Made by a program: the position numbers and the translations under genes
Notes under the pieces: generated by a model
Databases searched by the model: none
Told to the model about the DNA's origin: nothing
What the model saw: only the letters and a program-made list of their open reading frames with translations
From: Streptomyces griseocarneus
GTDB taxonomy: Bacteria; Actinomycetota; Actinomycetes; Streptomycetales; Streptomycetaceae
NCBI RefSeq assembly: GCF_014655595.1
Contig: NZ_BNBL01000008.1
Span: forward strand, 62,001-126,000
Reading direction: 5' to 3'
Length of the DNA stretch: 64,000 nucleotides
Part shown: one piece after another, positions 41,631 through 49,802 of the stretch
How positions within the stretch are numbered: the stretch's first letter is position 1
Layout of the letters: every line of letters starts with the position of its first letter

Positions 41631-43040
41631 ATGCACGACGCACAGCTTGTCGCCGAGCCGCTGGCCGACGGTGAGAGAGAACCTCTGGCCGCGGGACTCA
41701 AGCAGCGCCACCTGACGATGCTGGGCCTGGGCGGTGTCATCGGCGCCGGCCTCTTCGTCGGCTCGGGCGCGGGAATCGCCGTCGCCGGTCCCGGCATCAT
41801 CGTCTCCTACCTGATCGCGGGCGCGCTCGCGATGCTGGTGATGCGGATGCTGGGCGAGCTGTCCTCGGCGATGCCCGCCTCGGGCGCCTTCTCGGTCCAC
41901 GCGGAGCGCGCGCTGGGCCGCTGGGCCGGGTTCACGGTGGGCTGGCTGTACTGGTTCCTGCTCGTGGTCGTGCTCGCCGTCGAGGCGACGGGCGCGGCGC
42001 AGATCGCACACGGCTGGGCGCCGTCGGTGCCGCAGTGGGGCTGGGTCCTGATCTTCATGCTGGTCTTCACGACCGCGAACCTCGCGGCCGTGAAGAACTT
42101 CGGCGAGTTCGAGTTCTGGTTCGCGGCGCTGAAGGTGGGCGCCATCGTCCTCTTCCTCGGCCTGAGCCTGCTGGCCGTCTTCGGGCTGCTGCCCGACACC
42201 GACGCGGTGGGCTTCACCAACCTCACCGGGCAGGGCGGCTTCCTGCCCAACGGCTGGAGCGGCGTGATCTCCGGCGTCCTCGCCGTCGTCTTCGCCTTCG
42301 GCGGCCTGGAGGTCGTCACGATCGCCGCCGCCGAGTCCGACGACCCCGCGCGGGCCGTGGCCCGCGCGGTGCGCAGCGCGGTGTGGCGGATCCTCTTCTT
42401 CTACGTGGGCTCGATGCTCGTCATCGTCACCCTGCTGCCGTGGTCGTCGCTGACGCCGGGGCAGAGCCCGTACGTCGCGGTGCTGGACCACATCGGCGTG
42501 CCGGGGGCCGGCCAGATCATGAACATCGTGGTCTTCGTGGCCCTGCTGTCGGCCCTGAACGCCAACCTCTACGGCTCGTCGCGGATGGTCTTCTCGCTCG
42601 CCGAGCGGGGCGAGGCGCCGCGGTCCCTGCTGAAGGTCTCCGGCGGCGGCGTGCCGCGCCGGGCGGTGCTGGCGTCGGTGGCGTTCGGCTTCGCCTCGGT
42701 CGTGCTGAACCTGAAGTGGCCGGACTCGATCTTCCACTACCTGCTGAACGCGGTGGGCGCGGTCCTGCTGTTCGTATGGGGCCTGATCGCGGTGTCCGAG
42801 CTGCGGCTGCGCCGCCGGATCGAGCGCGAGACGCCCGAGCGGCTGACCCTGCGCATGTGGTGCTTCCCCTACCTGACGTGGGCCGCGCTGGCCGCCATGG
42901 GCGGCGTGCTGGTGCTGATGCTGACCGACGAGGGCGCGCGGCCGCAGCTGCTGTGGTCGGCGGCGGCGACCGGCGCGGTGCTCGTGGTGGCCGGTTTGCG
43001 TGAGGTCCGGTTGCGCCGGTCCGCGCGTCGCGACGCCTGA
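41631..43040 (+). CDS. APC-superfamily amino-acid permease 2
   Basis: 469 aa, 12 membrane helices, the same AAT family as permease 1. It opens with LKQRHLTMLGLGGVIGAGLF and has FSVHAERALGRWAGF, with Trp-rich TM3 GWLYWFLLVVVLAVEATG. The leader and ribosome site (ACAACCCGAAAGAACG) are nearly those of permease 1, pointing to gene duplication. The ATG at 41631 is used; 97 in-frame upstream codons are excluded as promoter DNA. Confidence 0.92.
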   Translation: MHDAQLVAEPLADGEREPLAAGLKQRHLTMLGLGGVIGAGLFVGSGAGIAVAGPGIIVSYLIAGALAMLVMRMLGELSSAMPASGAFSVHAERALGRWAGFTVGWLYWFLLVVVLAVEATGAAQIAHGWAPSVPQWGWVLIFMLVFTTANLAAVKNFGEFEFWFAALKVGAIVLFLGLSLLAVFGLLPDTDAVGFTNLTGQGGFLPNGWSGVISGVLAVVFAFGGLEVVTIAAAESDDPARAVARAVRSAVWRILFFYVGSMLVIVTLLPWSSLTPGQSPYVAVLDHIGVPGAGQIMNIVVFVALLSALNANLYGSSRMVFSLAERGEAPRSLLKVSGGGVPRRAVLASVAFGFASVVLNLKWPDSIFHYLLNAVGAVLLFVWGLIAVSELRLRRRIERETPERLTLRMWCFPYLTWAALAAMGGVLVLMLTDEGARPQLLWSAAATGAVLVVAGLREVRLRRSARRDA

Positions 43041-43055
43041 GGTTTTTCGTTTTTG

Positions 43056-43100
43056 CCGATATGTCAGGCACAGACGGTCATACGTCTGTCCGAATATCGG
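43056..43100 (+). promoter_or_regulatory. Nested inverted repeat upstream of permease 3
   Basis: Outer arms CCGATAT (43056-43062) / ATATCGG (43094-43100) enclose inner arms ACAGACG (43070-43076) / CGTCTGT (43083-43089) around a 6-nt loop. No U-tract follows on either strand, so an operator or structured leader is more likely than a terminator. Confidence 0.55.
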
Positions 43101-43188
43101 ATATCTGTGTAAGGGGTATTGTCCTCAGCCAACATCGCCCCGACACTGAGGCAACTTTTCCGCTCTCACCAACGGGGCAATCACGATC

Positions 43189-44610
43189 ATGACTGGTACA
43201 CCCTCCCCGCCGGCGGCGTGCGGTACCCCCGCCTCCGACGCCGCCACGGCGGACACCCCACCGTCCGGTCCGGCACTGGCGCACGGCCTCAAGCAGCGCC
43301 ACCTCTCGATGATCGCCCTCGGTGGCGTCATCGGCGCCGGCCTCTTCGTCGGCTCCGGCGCGGGCATCGCCGCGGCCGGACCGTCGATCGTGCTGGCGTA
43401 TGCGGCGTCCGGCCTGCTGGTGATGCTCGTGATGCGGATGCTCGGCGAGATGTCGGCGGCCAACCCGGCCTCCGGCTCCTTCTCCGTGCACGCCGAGCGG
43501 ACGATCGGGCCCTGGGCCGGCTTCACCTCCGGCTGGGTGTTCTGGACCCTGCTGTGCGTGGCCGTCGGAGCCGAGGGAATCGGCGCGGCGTCGATCATGA
43601 CCGGCTGGTTCCCCGGCACCGACTCCTGGATGTGGGTCGGCCTATTCATGATCATATTCACCGTGTCCAACCTGGCCGCGGTGAGCAACTTCGGTGAATT
43701 CGAGTTCTGGTTCGCGACCCTGAAGGTCACCGCGATCTCGGTCTTCCTCGTCCTCGGCGTCCTGGCGGTCCTGGGCATGCTGCCCGGCACCGAGTCCCCG
43801 GGCGTCGACAACCTCACCGGCCAGGGCGGCTTCTTCCCGATGGGGGCCAACGGCCTGGTCGTCGGCCTGCTCGCCTCGGTCTTCGCCTACGGCGGCCTGG
43901 AGACGGTGACCATCGCCGCGGCCGAGTCCGAGCACCCCCGCCAGGGCGTCGCCAAGGCGGTGCGCACCGCGATGTGGCGCATCGGGCTGTTCTACGTCGG
44001 CTCGCTGCTGGTCGTCGTCACCCTGATCCCGTGGAACGACCCGTCGGTCGTCAAGGGCCCCTACGTCGCCGTCCTCAACCACCTGGACATCCCCGGCGCC
44101 GGTCAGATCATGAACGTCGTCGTGCTGATCGCGCTGCTGTCGGCGATGAACGCCAACATCTACGGCTCCTCGCGCATCGCCTTCTCCCTCGTCAGCCGCG
44201 GCCAGGGGCCCAAGGCGCTGGGCCGGGTCAGCGGCGGCGGCGTGCCGCGCTACGCGGTCGTCGCCTCGGCCGCCTTCGGCTACCTCGCGGTGCTGCTGAG
44301 CTACTGGTGGCCGGACACCATCTTCAAGTGGCTGCTCAACATGGTCGGCGCGGCCACCCTGGTGGTCTGGGGCTTCATCGCGGTCTCCCAGCTGGTGGGC
44401 CGGCGCCGCATCCCCAAGGAGCAGCTCCTCGTCAAGATGTGGCTCTTCCCGTACCTGACCTGGCTGGCCCTGGCCGGGATCGTCGGGGTGCTGGCGCTGA
44501 TGCTCCGCGAGGAGGAGACCCGCATCCAGCTGTACTTCACCGGCGGCCTCACCCTCGTGCTCGCGCTGACCGGATACGTACGCCAGCGCATGGCGGCGGC
44601 CCGCGCCTGA
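43189..44610 (+). CDS. APC-superfamily amino-acid permease 3
   Basis: 473 aa, 12 helices, AAT family. A Pro/Ala-rich head, then LKQRHLSMIALGGVIGAGLF. TM3 reads VFWTLLCVAVGAEGIGAAS, differing from the LYWFxxVVVLAVEAT of permeases 1 and 2, so substrate specificity probably differs. ATG at 43189. It lies directly after permease 2 but has its own 148-bp leader with a nested inverted repeat, and ends at a long perfect hairpin. Confidence 0.92.
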   Translation: MTGTPSPPAACGTPASDAATADTPPSGPALAHGLKQRHLSMIALGGVIGAGLFVGSGAGIAAAGPSIVLAYAASGLLVMLVMRMLGEMSAANPASGSFSVHAERTIGPWAGFTSGWVFWTLLCVAVGAEGIGAASIMTGWFPGTDSWMWVGLFMIIFTVSNLAAVSNFGEFEFWFATLKVTAISVFLVLGVLAVLGMLPGTESPGVDNLTGQGGFFPMGANGLVVGLLASVFAYGGLETVTIAAAESEHPRQGVAKAVRTAMWRIGLFYVGSLLVVVTLIPWNDPSVVKGPYVAVLNHLDIPGAGQIMNVVVLIALLSAMNANIYGSSRIAFSLVSRGQGPKALGRVSGGGVPRYAVVASAAFGYLAVLLSYWWPDTIFKWLLNMVGAATLVVWGFIAVSQLVGRRRIPKEQLLVKMWLFPYLTWLALAGIVGVLALMLREEETRIQLYFTGGLTLVLALTGYVRQRMAAARA

Positions 44611-44634
44611 CGCGCCGGCGGCGCACCGCTCCAT

Positions 44635-44675
44635 GAGGCGGGGTAGGTCCTGAAGATCAGGACCTACCCCGCCTC
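44635..44675 (+). terminator. Terminator of permease 3
   Basis: Perfect 19-bp stem (44635-44653 with 44657-44675) and AGA loop, 25 bp after the stop. Separates the permease from sodF. Confidence 0.9.
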
Positions 44676-44738
44676 CGTCTTTGGTCCCAGTCCGGCCCCC
44701 ATTACCACTTCTGACAAGTACTTACTGGTAGCGTCTAC

Positions 44739-44755
44739 CTGCAAGTTCGTTGCAA
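44739..44755 (+). promoter_or_regulatory. Nur (nickel-Fur) operator of sodF
   Basis: CTGCAA-GTTCG-TTGCAA fits the Nur box tTGCaa-N5-ttGCAA I recall from S. coelicolor. It is 22 bp upstream of the sodF start and overlaps the likely promoter (CTGACA at 44711-44716). In nickel sufficiency Nur would repress sodF. Confidence 0.75.
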
Positions 44756-44776
44756 TAAGCAGTCGGAGGGCTCGGC

Positions 44777-45418
44777 ATGGCCATCTACACACTTCCTGAA
44801 CTTCCCTATGACTACTCGGCGCTGGCCCCGGTCATCAGCCCCGAGATCATCGAGCTGCACCACGACAAGCACCACGCCGCGTACGTCAAGGGCGCGAACG
44901 ACACGCTCGAGCAGCTGGCCGAGGCCCGTGACAAGGACCAGTGGGGCGCCGTCAACGGCCTGGAGAAGAACCTCGCGTTCCACCTCTCCGGCCACATCCT
45001 GCACAGCATCTACTGGCAGAACATGACCGGCGACGGCGGCGGCGAGCCCCTCGACAAGGACGGCGTGGGCGAGCTCGCGGACGCCATCGCCGAGTCGTTC
45101 GGCTCCTTCGCCAAGTTCAAGGCGCAGCTGACCAAGGCCTCCGCCACCACGCAGGGCTCCGGCTGGGGCGTCCTGGCCTACGAGCCGGTCAGCGGCCGCC
45201 TGATCGTCGAGCAGGTCTACGACCACCAGGGCAACGTCGGCCAGGGCTCGGTCCCGATCCTGGTCTTCGACGCCTGGGAGCACGCCTTCTACCTGCAGTA
45301 CAAGAACCAGAAGGTGGACTTCATCGACGCCATGTGGCAGGTCGTCAACTGGCAGGACGTCGCCGCGCGCTACACCGCCGCCAAGGCGAAGGGCAACAGC
45401 ATCCTGCTGGCGCCGTGA
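44777..45418 (+). CDS. sodF: Iron superoxide dismutase
   Basis: Cytoplasmic Fe(Zn)-SOD that converts superoxide to O2 and H2O2. 213 aa. The N-terminal helical hairpin has LHHDKHHAAYVKGAN. Metal ligands: the first His in the LHHDKHH region, the second in LAFHLSGHILHS, and Asp/His in LVFDAWEHAFYLQY. Preceded by GGAGGG and a Nur-type box. In streptomycetes sodF is the nickel-repressed alternative to NiSOD (sodN), which is not in this window. Confidence 0.96.
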   Translation: MAIYTLPELPYDYSALAPVISPEIIELHHDKHHAAYVKGANDTLEQLAEARDKDQWGAVNGLEKNLAFHLSGHILHSIYWQNMTGDGGGEPLDKDGVGELADAIAESFGSFAKFKAQLTKASATTQGSGWGVLAYEPVSGRLIVEQVYDHQGNVGQGSVPILVFDAWEHAFYLQYKNQKVDFIDAMWQVVNWQDVAARYTAAKAKGNSILLAP

Positions 45419-45494
45419 ACGTGACGCCCCGCGCGTGACCCACAGGCTGCCTGCCTCGTGATCGTCTTCTCACCCTTCACCTGGCAGGCGCACC

Positions 45495-45537
45495 GGCGAG
45501 GCCCCCGCACGGTCGGATACCGCACGGGGGCCTCGCC
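45495..45537. terminator. Terminator between sodF and a convergent gene
   Basis: GGCGAGGCCCCCG and CGGGGGCCTCGCC arms within 45495-45537, extended by ACGGT/ACCG with two mismatches. Confidence 0.8.
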
Positions 45538-46164
45538 TCACCCATGCCCGAACGCCTCTCCGGTCACGGCGAACTCCCTGGCCAGCCCGGTCTCGTGCAG
45601 CCGGGCGAACGGGGTGAACGGCACCCCCAGCTCCGACTTGCCCCGGTCGAAGTTCCACGCCTTGTGCACCTCGAAGCGGTAGTCGGCGACCGTCGCGCCG
45701 TCCGCGGCCACCCGGACCGTGCCGGTCAGGCGGAACTCCACGCAGCGCAGTGCCAGCCACCAGTCGGGGCTGACGCGCCGGGTGATCAGTACGTCGCGCC
45801 AGCCGCTGTCGGCGGGGTACGCGGCGGCGGCCCGGGCGCCGGCCCGCCATCGCGCGAGGGCCTCGGCCCGCCACCGCTCCAGTTGCGCGTCGGCCGCCGC
45901 CCGCACGGCGGGCAGGGCCAGCAGCGCCTCGGCGTCCACCCGGTAGGGGGAACCCGTGCCGCGCAGGTAGTGCCGCAGCGCACCGGCGGCGGAGCGCAGC
46001 CCGAGCAGCGACCACAGGCCCCGCAGGGCGTGGCAGCCGGCCAGCGTCAGCAGGTCGTACGGGCGTACGGGCAGCTCCGCGTGGCCGGCGTTGTCGCTGT
46101 GCGGCTCGGCCTCGGCCCAGCCGCCGTCACGGCCGAGCGGCCGGGTGAGGTCGACCTGGTCCAT
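45538..46164 (-). CDS. Hypothetical protein
   Basis: 208 aa, soluble, no signal peptide. It opens MDQVDLTRPLGRDGGWAEAE. A helical region rich in Ala/Arg (75-115) precedes a beta-rich half with SPDWWLALRCVEFRLTGTVR and a closing FAVTGEAFGHG. I do not recognise the family. The ATG at 46164 is the first in the frame. Its stop abuts the sodF terminator hairpin. Confidence 0.6.
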   Translation of the reverse strand: MDQVDLTRPLGRDGGWAEAEPHSDNAGHAELPVRPYDLLTLAGCHALRGLWSLLGLRSAAGALRHYLRGTGSPYRVDAEALLALPAVRAAADAQLERWRAEALARWRAGARAAAAYPADSGWRDVLITRRVSPDWWLALRCVEFRLTGTVRVAADGATVADYRFEVHKAWNFDRGKSELGVPFTPFARLHETGLAREFAVTGEAFGHG

Positions 46165-46223
46165 ACCGGGACATTAAGGGACCTTCCTCTTGGCCGCCCG
46201 CCGAACGGGACCCCATGACACGG

Positions 46224-46353
46224 TCAGTCGAAGATCGGCCCCTGCGTCCGGGTGCGCTTACCGCGACTCCCGGGGGACAACCCCCGGACCCCCGGCCCGG
46301 GGCCCGGGCCGGCCCCCTCAGTCGAAGATCGGCCCCTGCGTCCGGGTGCGCTT
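46224..46353 (-). repeat. 36-bp direct repeat duplicating a gene end
   Basis: 46224-46259 is identical to 46318-46353, which encodes the last 11 codons and the stop of the DsbA-like gene. The distal copy is non-coding. A CCGGGGG/CCCCCGG hairpin (46270-46287) lies between the copies. Confidence 0.92.
46270..46287 (-). terminator. Hairpin downstream of the DsbA-like gene
   Basis: CCGGGGG / CCCCCGG with ACAA loop, followed by more G/C-rich inverted repeats; no U-tract. Confidence 0.55.
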
Positions 46354-46953
46354 GATCTCGTAGAAGCCCGGCGTCGAGGCGACCAGCAGCGTGCCGTCCC
46401 ACAGGCGGGCCGCCGCCTCGCCCTTGGGGGCGGGGGTGACGACCGGGCCGAAGAAGGCGACCTCCGCGCCGTCCGGGCCGGGGACGGCGATGACCGGGGT
46501 GCCGACGTCCTGGCCGACCTTGTCGATGCCCTCCTTGTGAGAGACCCGCAGGTCGGCGTCGTAGGCGTCGGTCTCGGCGGCGTCCGCGAGGCGGCCCGGG
46601 AGGCCGGCCTCCTCCAGCGCCGCGACGAGCGTCTCGCGGCTCTGCGGCAGGCCCTGGAGGTGGAAGCGGTTGCCGAGGGCGGTGTAGAGGCGGCCGAGCA
46701 CCTCGTCGCCGAACTCCTTCGCGGCCGCGATGCACACCCGCACCGAGCGCCAGGCGTCGACGCTCAGGAACGCGCGGTACTCCTCGGGCAGCTCGTCGAT
46801 CTTGTGCTCGTTGAGCACCGCCAGGCTCATGACGTGCCAGCGCACGTCGACCGGGCGCACCTTCTCCACCTCGAGCATCCAGCGCGAGGTCATCCAGGCC
46901 CAGGGGCAGGCGGGGTCGAACCAGAAGTCGGCGGTCACTCTCTCCGCGGTCAC
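46318..46953 (-). CDS. DsbA-family (mycothiol-linked nitroreductase-like) protein
   Basis: 211-aa thioredoxin-fold protein without a signal peptide, so cytoplasmic. The active-site region reads WFDPACPWAWMTSRWMLEVE. This FDPxCPWxWxTSRW context matches the actinobacterial Rv2466c-like group, which works with mycothiol, but the second active-site Cys is replaced by Ala (CPWA). A cis-Pro region is present in VGTPVIAVPG. Monothiol chemistry with mycothiol is plausible. The last 12 codons are duplicated downstream. Confidence 0.85.
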   Translation of the reverse strand: MTAERVTADFWFDPACPWAWMTSRWMLEVEKVRPVDVRWHVMSLAVLNEHKIDELPEEYRAFLSVDAWRSVRVCIAAAKEFGDEVLGRLYTALGNRFHLQGLPQSRETLVAALEEAGLPGRLADAAETDAYDADLRVSHKEGIDKVGQDVGTPVIAVPGPDGAEVAFFGPVVTPAPKGEAAARLWDGTLLVASTPGFYEIKRTRTQGPIFD

Positions 46954-47080
46954 GCGAATCTCCTCTGACGGGTCTGAACGGACTGGACGGTCAGCGATTC
47001 AACAAGCACGCACCGTGCCATGATTCCTGGTGTTCGAAATACGTGACGAAGTCGACGCCGACGAATGAGGGAGCCGCGAC

Positions 47081-49681
47081 GTGCCCGGTGAGAACCTGAC
47101 CCGCGAGGAGGCCCGCGAGCGGGCCAGGCTGCTGACCGTGGACGCCTACGACGTGGCCCTCGATCTGCGGTCCGCACCGGGCCCGGGCCCCGAGCCGCGC
47201 ACGTTCCGGTCGGTGACCACGATCCGCTTCCGCTGCGCCGAGCCCGGCGCGGCGACCTTCGCCGACCTGCTGGCCCCCGCCGTCACCTCGGTCACCCTCA
47301 ACGGCACCGAGCTCGACGCGAAGGCCGTGTTCGACGGCTCGCGGATCGCGCTCGCGGACCTCGCCGCCGAGAACGTCCTCGTCGTCGACGCGGAGTGCGC
47401 CTACAGCCGCACCGGCGAGGGCATGCACCGCTTCGTCGACCCCGAGGACGGCGAGGTCTACCTCTACACCCAGTACGAGCCCGCCGACGCCCGCCGCGTC
47501 TTCGCGAACTTCGAGCAGCCGGACCTCAAGGCCCCCTTCACCTTCTCGGTGACGGCGCCCGCCGACTGGACGGTGCTCAGCAACGGCGAGCAGGACGGCG
47601 AGCCCGAGAAGGCCGACGTCTCCTCGGCCACCTGGCGCTTCGTGCCCACCCGGCCGATCTCCACCTACATCACGGCCGTCGTGGCCGGCCCGTACCACGT
47701 CGTCCGCGACCACTACAGCCGCACCTTCGACGACGGCACCGTCCTCGACATCCCGCTGGGCGCGCTGTGCCGCAAGGGCCTGGCCCGGCACTTCGACGCC
47801 GACGACATCTTCACCGTCACCAAGCAGGGGCTGGACTTCTTCCACGACCACTTCGACTACCCCTACCCGTTCGGCAAGTACGACCAGGCGTTCGTGCCGG
47901 AGTACAACATCGGGGCCATGGAGAACCCGGGCTGCGTGACCTTCCGGGAGGAGTTCGTCTTCCGCGGCAAGGTGACGCGGTCGTCCTACGAGCGCCGGGC
48001 CAACGTCATCCTGCACGAGATGGCGCACATGTGGTTCGGCGACCTGGTGACGATGCAGTGGTGGGACGACCTGTGGCTCAAGGAGTCGTTCGCCGACTTC
48101 ATGGGCTCCTTCTCGCAGGTGGAGGCGACGCGCTTCGACAACGCCTGGATCACCTTCGCCAACAACCGCAAGGCCTGGGCCTACCGCGCCGACCAGCTGC
48201 CCTCCACCCACCCCGTCACGGCCGACATCCACGACCTGGAGGACGCCAAGCTCAACTTCGACGGCATCACCTACGCCAAGGGCGCCTCGGTGCTCAAGCA
48301 GCTCGTCGCCTACGTGGGCCGCGACGCCTTCCTCGAGGGCGCCCGCCGCTACTTCAAGCGCCACGCCTACGGCAACACCCGCCTGACCGACCTGCTCCAG
48401 GTGCTGGAGGAGACCTCGGGCCGGGACATGGCCGCCTGGTCCCGGTCCTGGCTGCAGACGGCCGGGGTCAACTCGCTCACCCCCCTGGCGACGTACGACG
48501 CGGCCGACCGGATCACCGAGCTGGCCGTCCTCCAGGAGGCGCCGCAGACGCACCCCGAGCTGCGCCCGCACCGCGTGGCCGTCGGGCTCTACCGCAGGCG
48601 CGAGGCCGGCGGAGCCCTCGAGCGCTACGCCCGCGCCGAGGTCGACGTCTCCGGTCCCCGCACGGTGGTGGCGGAGCTGGCCGGGGCGGAGCGGCCCGAG
48701 CTGATCCTGGTCAACGACGACGACCTCACCTACTGCAAGATCCGCTTCGACGAGGGCTCGCTGGACACCCTGCGCGAGCACCTGGGCGACCTGACCGACC
48801 CGCTGGCCCGCGCCCTGTGCTGGTCCGCCCTGTGGAACCTCACCCGCGACGGGCTGCTGCCCACCCGCGACTACCTCGGCCTGGTGCGGCGCTTCGCGGG
48901 CGCGGAGACCGACATCGGCGTGCTGCAGATGGTGCAGGCCTGGGCCACGAGCGCGCTCACGTACTACGCGGCCCCCGACGCGCGGGAGCCCGCCGGCCAC
49001 GAGCTGGCCGGCAGCGCGCTGCGCGAGCTGCGGCTGGCCGAGCCGGGCAGCGGCCACCAGCTGGCCTGGGCGCGCTTCTTCGCCCAGCTCGCCGCCACCG
49101 AGGCGGACCTGCAGCTGCTCGGCGGCCTGCTGGACGGCACCGCCCGGATCGACGGCCTGGACGTCGACCAGGAGCTGCGCTGGGCGTTCCTGGGGACGCT
49201 CGCCGCCCGCGGCGTGGCCGGCGAGGCGGAGATCGCGGCCGAGCTGACCCGCGACAACACCGCCTCCGGCAGGCGGCACCAGGTCCGCTGCCTGGCGGCC
49301 CGCCCGTCCGCCGAGGTCAAGGCCCGGGCGTGGGCGGAGGTCGTGGAGTCCGACACCCTCTCCAACGCGCTGGTCGAGGCCACCATCACCGGCTGGGCCC
49401 GGCCGGACCGGCCGGATCTGCTGGCACCGTACGCGGCGCGCTACTTCGAGGCGATCGAGCGGGTGTGGCGGGAGCGGTCCATCGAGATCGCGATGGCGAT
49501 CGTCCGCGGCCTGTTCCCCATGCTGCAGGACGACGTGAGCACGCTGCGGGCCGCGGACGCCTGGCTCGCCGGGCACGAGGACGCCGCCCCCGCCCTGCGG
49601 CGGCTGGTGGCCGAGTCCCGGGACGACCTGGCGCGGGCGCTGCGGGCCCAGGAGTGCGACGCGGGGGCCGCTGCCCTTTAA
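47081..49681 (+). CDS. pepN: M1-family aminopeptidase N, copy 1
   Basis: Zinc aminopeptidase, cytoplasmic, trimming N-terminal residues of peptides from Clp/proteasome action. 866 aa from GTG 47081. Domains: beta-barrel (1-190), catalytic (190-430) with GAMEN (278, here followed by Pro-Gly) and HEMAH (311) plus the Glu of LKESFAD, then a helical C-terminal domain (ERAP1-like). The N-terminus MPGENLTREEARERARLLTV is nearly shared with copy 2 at 57186. Distinct residues around the active site (DDLWLKES versus NDLWLNES) suggest different specificity. Confidence 0.95.
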   Translation: MPGENLTREEARERARLLTVDAYDVALDLRSAPGPGPEPRTFRSVTTIRFRCAEPGAATFADLLAPAVTSVTLNGTELDAKAVFDGSRIALADLAAENVLVVDAECAYSRTGEGMHRFVDPEDGEVYLYTQYEPADARRVFANFEQPDLKAPFTFSVTAPADWTVLSNGEQDGEPEKADVSSATWRFVPTRPISTYITAVVAGPYHVVRDHYSRTFDDGTVLDIPLGALCRKGLARHFDADDIFTVTKQGLDFFHDHFDYPYPFGKYDQAFVPEYNIGAMENPGCVTFREEFVFRGKVTRSSYERRANVILHEMAHMWFGDLVTMQWWDDLWLKESFADFMGSFSQVEATRFDNAWITFANNRKAWAYRADQLPSTHPVTADIHDLEDAKLNFDGITYAKGASVLKQLVAYVGRDAFLEGARRYFKRHAYGNTRLTDLLQVLEETSGRDMAAWSRSWLQTAGVNSLTPLATYDAADRITELAVLQEAPQTHPELRPHRVAVGLYRRREAGGALERYARAEVDVSGPRTVVAELAGAERPELILVNDDDLTYCKIRFDEGSLDTLREHLGDLTDPLARALCWSALWNLTRDGLLPTRDYLGLVRRFAGAETDIGVLQMVQAWATSALTYYAAPDAREPAGHELAGSALRELRLAEPGSGHQLAWARFFAQLAATEADLQLLGGLLDGTARIDGLDVDQELRWAFLGTLAARGVAGEAEIAAELTRDNTASGRRHQVRCLAARPSAEVKARAWAEVVESDTLSNALVEATITGWARPDRPDLLAPYAARYFEAIERVWRERSIEIAMAIVRGLFPMLQDDVSTLRAADAWLAGHEDAAPALRRLVAESRDDLARALRAQECDAGAAAL

Positions 49682-49802
49682 GGCTCCTCACGCGCCTTCA
49701 CCGGACCTTCAAATCGCTGACAAGACGGCGGGGTTGTCCGGAAATCCCGACGGGTGCGTAACAGCGGTTAGGGGGCGGGGCGGGAGCGGGAATGGCCGGG
49801 GC

